Shown: piece by piece, positions 56,401 to 64,000 of the stretch | Layout: each line of letters begins with the position of its first letter | How positions within the stretch are numbered: position 1 is the first letter of the stretch | Assembly (NCBI GenBank): GCA_016717285.1 | Contig: JADKFU010000002.1 | Location: forward strand, 62,001-126,000 | Reading direction: 5' to 3' | From: Chitinophagaceae bacterium | GTDB taxonomy: Bacteria; Bacteroidota; Bacteroidia; Chitinophagales; UBA10324 | Length of the DNA stretch: 64,000 bases | Program-made: the position numbers and the translations under genes | Notes under the pieces: generated by a model | Told to the model about the DNA's origin: nothing | The model's input: only the letters and a program-made list of their open reading frames with translations | Database searches by the model: none

Positions 56401-59400
56401 ACCATTATCCACGAACAAAGTATCATTTGTAGTAGCAGTATTAATAGCAAAAGCTAACGTCGCAAATGGTGCGCTGTTGGTTCCTGCATTCGCATTGCTG
56501 CCAACCGCTGTTGTAAAGATGTCGCCGGCGGTGCTGTTATCATTTACGAAGTAACGCGTAACACCTGAACATCCTTCATCAATAGAAAAGTCGCAGTCAT
56601 CATCTATGGAGTTAGCACATACTTCTATTGCTCCGGGATAAACCTGGTTATTGCCATCATTACAATCATCTGTGTTCGTCACTACCGTGGCACCTGCACA
56701 AGCCGCAAAAATGTCCGATCCGTAGCCATCTTCATCTGCATCTGCGTACAGCAATAAGTCATCATCGCAATCATCACTGTTATCTACAAAGCCGTCGGGA
56801 ATCATGTTATCACACGTGTAAAGGGCAAAGAAGGCATCACCGAATCCGTCTCCATCTTCATCAGCATAAAATATGTAGGACTGGAATTCGGGATCGGAAT
56901 CATTGCAATCATAACTGGAAATTTCTCCGCATGCAACAGGATCTCCTGCGCCTGCTCCATCACCGTCATTATCGGCATACATGAAAAGTCCATCATCACA
57001 ATCCGTATCATCCAAAACATAATCATCAGGTTGTAAACAGGAAACGAGTGGTATTGCAGCATCTCCGAAACCATCACCATCCACATCAGCATACCATGTT
57101 TGTCCCGGATGTTCATCTGCACTGGCATCGTTGCAATCTGTATTATCAAGTATATATCCACCCGGAGCCCCACTACAGGAAACCTGCGATACGTCAGGGT
57201 TCCCAAATCCATCTGTATCAAGATCCTGATAGTACGTAACATTCGCATTTACCGTAATAGTTGCAGAAGAAGAATTTGCGGTAGCGCAAACACCACTTTG
57301 TACCACAGCGCGATAAGAAGTGGTTGAAGTGAGATTGGTATACGATTGAGTTGTAGTTGTGTTTACAATGTCATGTTCATCACTTGCGAAATTATCACTG
57401 GAGTATTGCCATTTCACTACACTTCCGGTATGATCACTGAGTGTAACAGAACCGCTGTTGGTTCCTGAGCAAACTGTTGTGCTTCCTGCAACAGATCCAC
57501 CCACAGAAATTGGATCAACAGTTATGGTGACCTCTGCACAGGTGCCCGGCGCAACGCATCCACCTTCACCACGCACATAGTAAGTGGTGGTGATGGATGG
57601 ACTTACCACAATGGAAGTTCCAGCTCCAGCAGAAGTGCCTCCACAACCAACGGTATACCACTGCCAGTTGATGGCACTGTTCAGATTGCCTGACGTAATA
57701 TTCAGCGTAGTGTTGTTACCATTACAAATTGGATTTAATGTAGCCGTAATCCCGGGAACATCAGGGTCAGTACAAGCTTCTTCTCCAAGCTGGAAATCAC
57801 TGAATGCGGTTAGTCCGGTTGCTTGCGTGCTGGTTGAAGTCCTGGCACCTACCGCAGGATGCGTCCATATGCCGCCTGAATTTTTTGCAACAATAAAACT
57901 GGCCGTGTTTGCACCACCCTGCACATCGGTGGGAACAAAGGTGAAAGTCGCATCATACGTAGGATTTGAAATAGTAACGTTGGTGACAGTCCATAATCTT
58001 TTCAAATATTTGGTTTGACTGATTCCCGAACCTGTTGGAATATTTCCTGCTGCCGGTGCGCCTCCAGGCACTGTTGTGCTTACTGCCAGGTTACCTCCGG
58101 AAGTGCTACCTGAAAAATCAAAAGTAACAGGCGTATAGTTAGTGGCATCACCAATATCGAACACTGCCGAAGTGCCGGTGCCGCTGCAGGCTCGTTGCAA
58201 TGTTCCGATCACGTAACCGGAAGTTCTTGAAATCGAACCGGCCATGTTGGAGAGAATAAGCTTGCTGGCCCCTGTTGTGGTAATAAAGTTGGAACCGAGT
58301 GACACATTTCCACCTACCATGAGATCACTGTTTGTACTGAGCGATCCACTGGTGATAGTAAGATTGCCGCCCATCGTCCTGCTTTGGCCAAGCGTAACGG
58401 CAGTTCCATTCTGGATGGTTACATTGTTGAGTCCATCACCAATAATCCATTCATTTGACACGGTATAACTGCTGCCGCTATTGTAAACAAGCAAAGCCGA
58501 TGCACCATAACCAGGTTTTACACTACTTGCAGGATTTGCCTGCACATATCCACTGGCATTGATTTGCAATGTTCCAAACACGTTGAATAATCCATACCTG
58601 CAAAGTATGCCGCGTGATAAGGCAAGTGTTTTTCCTGAATTCACGGTTACATTGAAAAACTTCTTTTCATGATCATCATTGATGGTGGCATTACCGGTGA
58701 GCGTCGTGAGATTTCCGGAGATCACCAGACTAAGATCATTTCCTGTTCCTGCATCCGTTCCGGTAATAGATCCTGAAGTGATATTGATGGTGGAAGATGC
58801 GCCCGACATCGTGAGTGTTTTACCAGTGCCTCCTGAAACACGCATATCACCGCCACTCACCAGCAGCGTATTTTCTACGTCGAAATTAGCGAGGATGCTC
58901 CTGGTGCCGCCTGAATTGGTGAGGTTATAAAAGTCAGCAATGTTGTTCAGGTTACCCGAAGAAGTGAAGCTGACAGTGCTTGTAGATTTTGTAAAACCTG
59001 TTACACTCCAGGCGCCGCTTAAGCTGATGCCTGAAGCACCTGAGCAGGTAAAAGCGCTGCTGGTAGTGATATCACCCATCACCATGGAACCTGTTCCAAT
59101 CGTAATGGTGGCCGCGTTTATACTTTTACCGCCATTTAATGTATGATTTCCAACTGCGAGTGTACCAGTGATGGTTTTATCTCCATTTAAGGTGATGGTA
59201 TTGGTGCCACTCGGTGCGGTGATGGTTACATTTTTTACGCCTGTGGAAGGAAATTCATTGTTAGTAGTTGTGTACGAAGTTGTGTTGTAGATTAAAGTTG
59301 ATGATCCTCCATAAGTTGGAGTACCGGTTAGAAATCCTCCATCGTTAATTTGGGCGGTGCCATTTAAAGTGAGGTTATTGGCATTTGTTACACCTGAAGA

Positions 59401-60540
59401 AGTTTGAAAAGTACCGCTTATCGTTCTTGCCACATTCATGGTAATTCCACTTGCTCCGGCAACTGTTACGTTTATTGGACCGTTTGATATTGGCCAATAA
59501 GAGCCGCCGTTTTCACCGAACGAACCAGTTGAATTATTATAAATTAAGGTAGCGCCTGACCCATATGTCCAGGTTCCGGTACCATCGGCGAAACCACCTT
59601 GATTGATCTGGAAAGATCCATTGAGAGCGACTGCACCATTGGCTGTAATGGTAGACGATGTAATTAATGTAGAACCGGCAGCAATATTAATAGATCCTGA
59701 AAAAATTGAAGCCGCTATATTAGTAACTGTAGCATTATTGTTAACTGTTAAAGTAGAATAGGTAGGCGTGAAGGCAGTGCCTGATTTTATCGATAATCCG
59801 ATTGCCGGATGATTCAGCAAATTTTTAGAGGCAGTTATTGTATTTGCGAATACTGTCAGATTATCAATACGAAAAGTACCAGTAGCAGCAAACACACCTC
59901 TTCCAGTTCTGTCACCCGCACTTCCCGCATAAGCATATACTCTTATTGTAACAGAACTTTGGTTATCAGCACCTGCGGGAAGTGAAAAACTTCCTGAGGC
60001 AGATAAGGTATTGTTTCCAGTTAAAACGGGTGAAGTGGAAGCTACATTAAACGTTGTACCATCCGTGCTGTACAAAATTCCAACTCTTGCCGGTCCCGTA
60101 CCTGATGCCTGATTATCAAATGAAATAGTTATAGTGCTGAAACCGGAAGTATTAACTACAAATTGTTGATAGTTAGTAGCTGCGGTTCCGGGATCAGTCG
60201 TAGAAGCTGACCATGTATTTCCTGTAATCGCTTGACCGCTTGCACTGCCTCCATTAAAAGTGCCGGCTCCCGCAACACCACCTACTGACGCAATTCCAGC
60301 AGAAGTTAATGCTGCACTACCACTATTTATTTGCGCTTCAACAAGGTTTTCAAAAGTGGTTCGTGTAATATTATTTTCGAAATCATAATACAATATCGGA
60401 ACCTGAGCCATAGCACATTTTCCCATGATCGCAATAATAGAATAAACCATTGCTATCAACCGAACTGCCTTCCCTATTTTACTACCGTGAAAACCAGTTC
60501 CCGTAATAAATGACGAATAATTTTTTGTAGATGTTTTCAT
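50449..60540 (-). CDS. Giant mosaic secreted protein (beta-helix, MopE-like, PKD-like and HYR repeats, dockerin-like C-terminus)
   Basis: From the ATG at 60538-60540 the product has 3363 residues. A signal peptide ends MGKCAMAQ. In order: a jelly-roll-like N-terminal domain; a long Ser/Thr/Gly/Asn-rich strand region of autotransporter-like repeats (to about 58000); an Ig-like part; a Ca-binding MopE-like stretch of D-x-D-x-D-G motifs (WYADVDGDGFGDA, IFYADEDGDGFGDA, LYADADEDGYGSD) at about 56560-57240; a right-handed beta-helix (54400-56500, NNI/NNV turns); six PKD-like repeats opening with DTVCA (53050-54300); HYR domains; four 88-residue repeats (51505-52560); and a final HYR domain. The end, GDVDQNGSIDGGDFNAMEPD and DITGDGVPDGQDYNLLEPN, is dockerin-like with paired Ca loops; a standard Por sorting domain is absent. 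The frame opens earlier (60615), but the signal peptide favours 60540. Confidence 0.9.
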   Translation of the reverse strand: MKTSTKNYSSFITGTGFHGSKIGKAVRLIAMVYSIIAIMGKCAMAQVPILYYDFENNITRTTFENLVEAQINSGSAALTSAGIASVGGVAGAGTFNGGSASGQAITGNTWSASTTDPGTAATNYQQFVVNTSGFSTITISFDNQASGTGPARVGILYSTDGTTFNVASTSPVLTGNNTLSASGSFSLPAGADNQSSVTIRVYAYAGSAGDRTGRGVFAATGTFRIDNLTVFANTITASKNLLNHPAIGLSIKSGTAFTPTYSTLTVNNNATVTNIAASIFSGSINIAAGSTLITSSTITANGAVALNGSFQINQGGFADGTGTWTYGSGATLIYNNSTGSFGENGGSYWPISNGPINVTVAGASGITMNVARTISGTFQTSSGVTNANNLTLNGTAQINDGGFLTGTPTYGGSSTLIYNTTSYTTTNNEFPSTGVKNVTITAPSGTNTITLNGDKTITGTLAVGNHTLNGGKSINAATITIGTGSMVMGDITTSSAFTCSGASGISLSGAWSVTGFTKSTSTVSFTSSGNLNNIADFYNLTNSGGTRSILANFDVENTLLVSGGDMRVSGGTGKTLTMSGASSTINITSGSITGTDAGTGNDLSLVISGNLTTLTGNATINDDHEKKFFNVTVNSGKTLALSRGILCRYGLFNVFGTLQINASGYVQANPASSVKPGYGASALLVYNSGSSYTVSNEWIIGDGLNNVTIQNGTAVTLGQSRTMGGNLTITSGSLSTNSDLMVGGNVSLGSNFITTTGASKLILSNMAGSISRTSGYVIGTLQRACSGTGTSAVFDIGDATNYTPVTFDFSGSTSGGNLAVSTTVPGGAPAAGNIPTGSGISQTKYLKRLWTVTNVTISNPTYDATFTFVPTDVQGGANTASFIVAKNSGGIWTHPAVGARTSTSTQATGLTAFSDFQLGEEACTDPDVPGITATLNPICNGNNTTLNITSGNLNSAINWQWYTVGCGGTSAGAGTSIVVSPSITTTYYVRGEGGCVAPGTCAEVTITVDPISVGGSVAGSTTVCSGTNSGSVTLSDHTGSVVKWQYSSDNFASDEHDIVNTTTTQSYTNLTSTTSYRAVVQSGVCATANSSSATITVNANVTYYQDLDTDGFGNPDVSQVSCSGAPGGYILDNTDCNDASADEHPGQTWYADVDGDGFGDAAIPLVSCLQPDDYVLDDTDCDDGLFMYADNDGDGAGAGDPVACGEISSYDCNDSDPEFQSYIFYADEDGDGFGDAFFALYTCDNMIPDGFVDNSDDCDDDLLLYADADEDGYGSDIFAACAGATVVTNTDDCNDGNNQVYPGAIEVCANSIDDDCDFSIDEGCSGVTRYFVNDNSTAGDIFTTAVGSNANAGTNSAPFATLAFAINTATTNDTLFVDNGAYTEQVQINKSLVIIGSGSTNTTTILAPASPTNVSNANGTYQPIVYVSGVGNNVEIHDIKVDGDGGRNVSNLIGIYYFEASGLIDDCRVTGIHDAPSVNGNQRGQGIFVNHSYDVNLSHTVTISNSKVDDYQKTGILINELGTEGIVINDSIIGSSVSGIIAQNGIQFGYGAWGTIQGNVISNNLYNTVAPHTDVSSGILLAGAGIDFNNTPTGNSIFIGGAGALANTIIGNETGLFTAGGGFGYDSNAGMIYGANNFSDNNIHVQLEDPATVPSASFVYDKRVDNSSITNVVYGCIQYAVDFAANGDDLNAGSGTFIENVTVHKEVNIGGAGQGSTFVIPAISNPVCGGGSLCGGLASNIFLVQASNVTIHDLTIDGDNPSLNSSVVVDGVDIDARNGIITNHSMGVYQNLEIHDVTLNNIYLRGAYASTGGSFNFHDNTVDNVQGEAASIGMFNFGGTGIFDNNTVSDCNDAIAANNSTGTVFKNNTVTGSASGIHTDNNGSSGGITDTIKNNIVSNSTASGYGIWVFAPYRDVVVKDNTVNNVVVGMALAGQQAAVTPVFMGNTIDGQGNASATGVYVTTSLFGFGSSDVSGVFNNNYIINNADGWYLESEGGQTLTISANNNAIADNSNSNVFDANAGGTLNAGMTCNWWGTTVPGDVGATISGSVSYIPYLKNGTDSQPGSPGFQTNEICNGICLAFTPAISGADTVCAYTTGSIYTTEEGMYDYNWNVSGGIITNVAANVVTVDWDVAGIGIVSVIYTDSTGCTDTSANFEVIIIDAPLPTVEGADTVCAFTTGSAYTTEGGMNNYNWNVSGGVISSVTDSIVYIDWDAAGIGIVSVTYTNDPGCEGASPAFEVTILESPLPTVTGADTVCAFTTGSVYTTESGMTNYNWNISGGVISNVMDSIVYVDWDAAGIGIVSVTYTNEAGCEGTSPDFELIILESPQPTLSGSDTVCAFTTASIYTTESGMTNYNWNVSGGVISNVTDSIVYVDWDAPGIGIVSVTYTNDLGCEGTSANFEVIILDVPLPIVTGTDTVCAFSEDVAYITQGGMSGYDWGVSGGVISSVADNIVYINWDDAGLGTVTVTYTAASGCTGTSAPFEVVINPLPTPTVMGNDYVCPNASGVVYNTEPGQSLYTWNVAGGSIASGGTLADDFIVINWGPAGFGTVSVNYSNEFNCTALASTNYDVTIEDTVKPLIICPGNTGIACDESSDSSNTGMATATDNCDSDPSISYTDVIVPGSCIGNYTINRTWKAQDANGNFATCLQVIVVSDVTDPLIGIPAASLTVECDGSGNTGDLNSWLATNGGASASDACSGVVWSNNYSALSNDCGATGFATVTFTATDDCGNFSTTTATFTIEDTIDPTIGTPASSLTVECDGSGNTGDLNSWLATNGGASASDGCSGVVWSNNYSALSNDCGATGFATVTFTATDDCGNFSTTSATFTVEDTTDPIIGTPAASLTIECDGSGNTSDLNSWLAANGGASASDGCSGVVWSNNYSALSNDCGATGFATVTFTATDDCGNFSTTTATFTIEDTTDPIIGTPAASLTVECDGSGNTSDLNSWLAANGGASASDACSGVVWSNNYSALSNDCGATGFATVTFTATDACGNFSTTSATFTVEDTTDPVIVCPNDTTVSNDATLCSAIITLHNPITSDNCSAISITNNHPGTGFAVGNTTVMWIATDACGNADTCYQQVTVTDDESPTLMGCPSDIVTCDSIASWIPPTPSDNCGIATFTSNYEPGDTLPNGTTLVKYIVTDIHGNTDSCSFNVTVNTCFATLDLKFYIQGYYDAGGMMKPVLYNSGVDANPLSTNVDTVVIALHDSGTPSIVFATFKGILQTDGTLSCTFPASVIGNSYYIAITHRNTLETWSASAVTFSSSMIDYDFSTDVTQAYPDPFNPNPQMTFIDGIWAIYSGDVDQNGSIDGGDFNAMEPDVTFPVFGYNTSDITGDGVPDGQDYNLLEPNVSLGLFVAHP
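51505..52560 (-). repeat. Four tandem 264-bp repeats inside the giant gene
   Basis: Units starting near 51505, 51769, 52033 and 52297 repeat with an exact 264-bp period and only scattered base changes. Each encodes 88 residues with VECDGSGNTGDLNSWLATNG, CSGVVWSNNYSALSNDCGAT and FATVTFTATDDCGNFSTT. Near-identity at DNA level points to recent duplication or gene conversion. Confidence 0.93.
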
Positions 60541-60695
60541 GGTTAATGGTTGATCTGCTGAATGTTTGGATGAAGGGAATGAAATTATTAGCGCGTAGTG
60601 TAATGGTTGTCGCATTGACGGTTGATTTAATGATTAGTTAAATGGTGGTATTTAATTAAAATGCAGAACTCACTTTATAGATAAGTTCTCCTTTA

Positions 60696-61613
60696 TTATT
60701 TTTTTGCTGCAGGTTTAATCCGGAGGGTAACCTCTTTTTCCGCAGGGCAGTTATTTTCAGGCAAAGTCATCATCACATGCAGTTTCACTGTTTCATTTGC
60801 AATATCCCCGGAAGATGGTTTGTAAACCGTGTTTCCTTCATTTGCATGGGTGAAAGCACCGCTGCCTGCTGAGCGCCATTGAAAAACTGCTTTTTCTGCA
60901 CCGGTGGCAACAAGATTCACATTGCTTCCTGGATCAACATTTATCAATTCCTTCGTATAAATTTCAGGGGAAGCATCTATCATAAGTATCATTACATCAG
61001 AATCCGGCAGACAAACACCGAAAGGTTGCGCCTCCAGCATAATGGAGCATCCGCCATTTTTTATGTCATCGGAAGAAGGCGTATAAACGGCATCCGCTTT
61101 ATGCGGCGCGTCAAATGTTCCGGTTCCGTTGGTTATCCAGGTCGTCTCTTTTGCTTTGCCCGGAGTAACCGAACCATGAAGTGACACAGTATTTCCTGAA
61201 CAGATTCGTTGGTCGACTCCTGCATTGGCTTTTATTTCCTGGTTCACAACAATTTTTATTTCATCTCTTACCGGCATGCACGAAGGCTTATCAGGATTGC
61301 TGGCCACCAGTATAAGTAGTACTGTTGTTCCGGCTTCTGAAGCATGAGGAGTGTAATGCGCATTTGGGGTTTCACGATTGGGTTCGAATATTCCTTTGCC
61401 ACCGCGCCAACCGGCTTTCGTAGCATCGCCTCCAATAGTACCTCCAAGGTTTACCTGGCCACCGGAACATACATCAATGCCGGGACCCGCATTTACCGAA
61501 AAGCTGCAGTCCTGTGAGTTCGCCTGCCTGCTGATGAACAGGTTGGAAATAATCAATGCGAAAATCAGCATATTGACTTTGCATCCCGTTGTATCTGGTG
61601 TTACAGAGATCAT
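60696..61613 (-). CDS. Secreted PKD/Ig-like repeat protein
   Basis: The 305-residue protein (ATG at 61611-61613; the ATG at 61571 gives a shorter leader) has a signal segment MLIFALIISNLFISRQANSQ. It has three modules of about 85-90 residues opening with 'AG.d...CSG..V.L.G' (NAGPGIDVCSGGQVNLGGTI; NAGVDQRICSGNTVSLHGSV; VDPGSNVNLVATGAEKAVFQ) and ending in 'Y.PS..d'. The modules resemble those in the neighbouring repeat protein. It lacks a sorting domain; the tail KPAAKK is basic, so it may be retained in the periplasm or be a subunit of a larger surface structure. Its own transcript is likely because a terminator precedes it. Confidence 0.8.
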   Translation of the reverse strand: MISVTPDTTGCKVNMLIFALIISNLFISRQANSQDCSFSVNAGPGIDVCSGGQVNLGGTIGGDATKAGWRGGKGIFEPNRETPNAHYTPHASEAGTTVLLILVASNPDKPSCMPVRDEIKIVVNQEIKANAGVDQRICSGNTVSLHGSVTPGKAKETTWITNGTGTFDAPHKADAVYTPSSDDIKNGGCSIMLEAQPFGVCLPDSDVMILMIDASPEIYTKELINVDPGSNVNLVATGAEKAVFQWRSAGSGAFTHANEGNTVYKPSSGDIANETVKLHVMMTLPENNCPAEKEVTLRIKPAAKK

Positions 61614-61641
61614 GTTTAATCGTTATCACGGAAATTTTAAA

Positions 61642-61671
61642 AAAGAGGCGCAGTTCTCACCACGCCTCTTT
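61642..61671 (-). terminator. Strong intrinsic terminator of the partial T9SS repeat gene
   Basis: On the minus strand AAAGAGGCG, a 12-base loop and CGCCTCTTT form a 9-bp stem followed by further T's (CTCTTTTTTAAAA). It begins 17 bases after the stop codon at 61688, which separates the T9SS gene from the secreted protein gene downstream. Confidence 0.88.
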
Positions 61672-61687
61672 GGTATTGATTCACAGT

Positions 61688-64000
61688 TTACTGCTGCAAA
61701 ACTACTTTCAGCACCTTGCTGTTTTCAGCATTCTCCAGGAATATGAAATAAGTAGCTGCTGCAAACTGACTCAGGTCATAATGGAGTTGATTAGGCCCCA
61801 TTACGGAAGCACCTTGATCTTCCATCATCAGCCTTCCATTGATATCCCGAATCTGAACCAGATACCTGCTGTCGTAGGATCCACTGAATTCAAGGGTGAT
61901 CTGATCTTTGGAAGGATTCGGATAAACAATTGCCGTGAATGCTTCTTCAGTTACATTCTCATCTTCAAACTTCACGGCCTTGCTTGCGGAAGCTTTGCAG
62001 CCGTTGGCATCCGTAACTGTTACCAGGTAGGTTTGATGCACCAATGGTACACCGTTGCAGGTTCCCACACATTGGGTTGTCGCAGAGGTATTCCAGAGGT
62101 AGCTATAACCCGGCGTGCCACCGGCAGGATTGGCGGTAAGTGATCCGCCTGCAAACGTTCCTGAAATGGAAACAGTGAGTGAAGCAGCAGGTTGAGTAAT
62201 GGTAACAACCGTCTGCGCAGTGCATCCATTGGCATCGGTAACTGTAACGGTATAATTTCCTGCTGCGAGGTTGATAATATTCGCAACAGTTCTGCCATTA
62301 CTCCACAAATACGAATAGGGAGAAGTGCCACCTGATACAGAAACATTAGCACTGCCATTGCTTTGTCCGCGACACTTCACATTAACCTGGCTGGTAGTTA
62401 GAACGATAGGTGCTAACACGTTTACCGTAGCATTGATAGACGAACCTGTGCAAGTGGCAGTAGATGGTGTAACAGTAAATGTCACCATCTGACTTGTAGG
62501 AGTGGTATTGGAAAGAATTCCTGAAATATTCCCACTGCCGCTGGATACAATACCCGTCACATTCGACGTGTTGTTACGCGTCCAGTTGAAGGTCGTTCCG
62601 CCCACTGATCCGCTGAGCACGATTGGAGTGATGGAAGTACCTGAACAGTTGAGTGTCTGACTGGAAGGAGTTGATATTGCATCCGGTACCAGGTTGAATG
62701 AAATGGAAACATCATCGGTAGAAGCCGTGCACGGAGGATTGGAGATGGTCCATCTCAATACATAAGTTGATCCTGCTGTTCCGCTGAACGCAGTTCCTTC
62801 ATCACTGTCATCCACAAATGATCCACCCACACCCGACACCACACTCCACTGACCCGTTCCTACGGAAGGATCGTTGGCAGCAAGCGTTACGGAAGTCAGG
62901 CCACAGGTTGATGCTCCTGTTTGATCGGGCCCTGCATTGGCAGTAGTTGGATTTTGATTGAAAGTAATGGTAACGTCATCAGTGGAAGCAGTACAAGGCG
63001 CATTGGAGATTGTCCAGCGCAACACATAAGTTGATCCTGCTGTTCCGCTGAACGCAGTTCCTTCATCACTGTCATCCACAAATGATCCACCCACACCCGA
63101 CACCACACTCCACTGACCCGTTCCTACGGAAGGATCGTTGGCAGCAAGTGTTACGGAAGTCAGGCCACAGGTTGATGCTCCTGTTTGATCGGGTCCTGCA
63201 TTGGCAGCAGTTGGATTTTGATTGAAAGTAATGGTAACATCATCAGTGGAAGCAGTACAAGGTGCATTGGAGATGGTCCATCGCAATACATAAGTAGATC
63301 CTGCTGTTCCGCTGAACGCAGTTCCTTCATCGCTGTCATCCACAAATGAACCACCCACACCCGACACCACACTCCACTGACCCGTTCCTACTGAAGGATC
63401 GTTGGCAGCAAGTGTTACGGAAGTCAGGCCACAGGTTGATGCTCCTGTTTGATCGGGCCCTGCATTGGCAGCAGTTGGATTTTGATTGAAAGTAATGGTA
63501 ACATCATCGGTGGAAGCAGTACAAGGTGCATTGGAGATGGTCCATCTCAATACATAAGTTGATCCTGCTGTTCCGTTGAATGCAGTTCCTTCATCACTGT
63601 CATCCACAAATGAACCACCCACACCCGACACCACACTCCACTGACCCGTTCCTACGGAAGGATCGTTGGCAGCAAGTGTTACGGAAGTCAGGCCACAGGT
63701 TGATGCTCCTGTTTGATCGGGTCCTGCATTGGCAGCAGTTGGATTTTGATTGAAAGTAATGGTAACATCATCGGTGGAAGCAGTACAAGGTGCATTGGAG
63801 ATGGTCCATCTCAATACATAAGTTGATCCTGCTGTTCCGCTGAATGCAGTTCCTTCATCACTGTCATCCACAAATGAACCACCCACACCCGACACCACAC
63901 TCCACTGACCCGTTCCTACGGAAGGATCGTTGGCAGCAAGTGTTACGGAAGTCAGGCCACAGGTTGATGCTCCTGTTTGATCGGGTCCTGCATTGGCAGT
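61688..64000 (-). CDS. T9SS-exported repeat protein with SprB-like modules (5' end beyond right edge)
   Basis: The frame is open from the right edge (770 residues visible), so the true start lies outside. Repeated 88-residue PKD-like modules (NAGPDQTGASTCGLTSVTLA, ANDPSVGTGQWSVVSGVGGS, YVLRWTISNAPCTASTDDVT) fill about 62690-64000. An Ig-like domain follows, then two SprB-like repeats (VKCRGQSNGSANVSVSGGTS, PYSYLWSNGRTVANIINLAA, then GNYTVTVTDANGC). A T9SS type A sorting domain ends it: AIVYPNPSKDQITLEFSGSY, FAAATYFIFLENAENSKVLK. SprB-type repeats occur in gliding adhesins, so a role in surface adhesion or motility is possible (inference). An internal GTG at 63896-63898 is not a real start. 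Confidence 0.92.
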   Translation of the reverse strand, partial: TANAGPDQTGASTCGLTSVTLAANDPSVGTGQWSVVSGVGGSFVDDSDEGTAFSGTAGSTYVLRWTISNAPCTASTDDVTITFNQNPTAANAGPDQTGASTCGLTSVTLAANDPSVGTGQWSVVSGVGGSFVDDSDEGTAFNGTAGSTYVLRWTISNAPCTASTDDVTITFNQNPTAANAGPDQTGASTCGLTSVTLAANDPSVGTGQWSVVSGVGGSFVDDSDEGTAFSGTAGSTYVLRWTISNAPCTASTDDVTITFNQNPTAANAGPDQTGASTCGLTSVTLAANDPSVGTGQWSVVSGVGGSFVDDSDEGTAFSGTAGSTYVLRWTISNAPCTASTDDVTITFNQNPTTANAGPDQTGASTCGLTSVTLAANDPSVGTGQWSVVSGVGGSFVDDSDEGTAFSGTAGSTYVLRWTISNPPCTASTDDVSISFNLVPDAISTPSSQTLNCSGTSITPIVLSGSVGGTTFNWTRNNTSNVTGIVSSGSGNISGILSNTTPTSQMVTFTVTPSTATCTGSSINATVNVLAPIVLTTSQVNVKCRGQSNGSANVSVSGGTSPYSYLWSNGRTVANIINLAAGNYTVTVTDANGCTAQTVVTITQPAASLTVSISGTFAGGSLTANPAGGTPGYSYLWNTSATTQCVGTCNGVPLVHQTYLVTVTDANGCKASASKAVKFEDENVTEEAFTAIVYPNPSKDQITLEFSGSYDSRYLVQIRDINGRLMMEDQGASVMGPNQLHYDLSQFAAATYFIFLENAENSKVLKVVLQQ
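62690..64000 (-). repeat. Tandem 264-bp repeats of the T9SS repeat protein
   Basis: The same 264-bp unit recurs, for example with its 'tgatcggg' segment near 62927, 63191, 63455, 63719 and 63983. Copies differ at only a handful of bases. The array continues past the window edge, so the copy number is unknown. Confidence 0.93.

Overview
The window looks like a chromosomal segment of a Bacteroidota bacterium, most likely in or near the Chitinophagales/Saprospirales. The evidence is: several very large secreted proteins, four of which (counting one remnant) end in a type IX secretion (T9SS, Por) sorting domain; SprB, PKD and HYR modules; a beta-propeller one-component-style histidine kinase with a LuxR-type regulator; SusD-free beta-barrel outer-membrane proteins; moderate GC; and almost no Shine-Dalgarno sequences. 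No rRNA, tRNA or CRISPR array was seen. TGA, TAA and TAG all end intact genes, so the standard bacterial code applies.

Layout. 1-7.1 kb: membrane transport and housekeeping genes: a partial SulP transporter, AI-2E-type permease, K+ channel, TRIC/UPF0126 channel, LamB-like porin and LOG-type phosphoribohydrolase, with two decayed genes (cyclase-like and GIY-YIG) between them. 7.1-8.3 kb: an outer-membrane protein. 8.4-10.8 kb: an array of about 172-bp units, each with two near-perfect palindromes, on both sides of a REP-associated-type tyrosine (HUH) transposase. This is a BIME/REP-RAYT-like locus that runs up to the GTG start of the glycogen phosphorylase gene. 10.8-16.1 kb: a tight glycogen-breakdown operon (phosphorylase, debranching enzyme, esterase). 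16.1-18.2 kb: an outer-membrane protein remnant, a shortened VIT-family gene, and VOC and TfoX-like genes. 18.4-25.9 kb: a propeller sensor kinase, its NarL-type response regulator and a 1133-residue T9SS protein.

26.6-34.6 kb holds a two-gene signalling operon on the minus strand. Its first gene would encode about 2230 residues: 14 HAMP-like modules (12 in a 92-residue tandem register), GAF, HisKA/HATPase and three receiver domains. It is split by one extra A in an A7 run. The second gene is a receiver-kinase hybrid. 35-43.7 kb is a patchwork: fused gene remnants, an HxlR regulator divergent from two SRPBCC genes, TonB-like, OMP and OmpA-family genes, a Pmp3/YqaE lipoprotein between two copies of an IS end, IS4 and RAYT relics, an SDR fragment and a TAXI-type binding protein.

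43.9-64 kb is devoted to surface and secreted proteins: a propeller T9SS protein, a 1276-residue PKD/T9SS protein, a 3363-residue mosaic protein with a dockerin-like C-terminus, a PKD-like secreted protein, and a T9SS protein of nearly identical 264-bp repeats that runs off the right edge. Strong intrinsic terminators separate some of these. The main themes are repeat-driven protein growth and frequent gene decay, with about ten broken genes in 64 kb.
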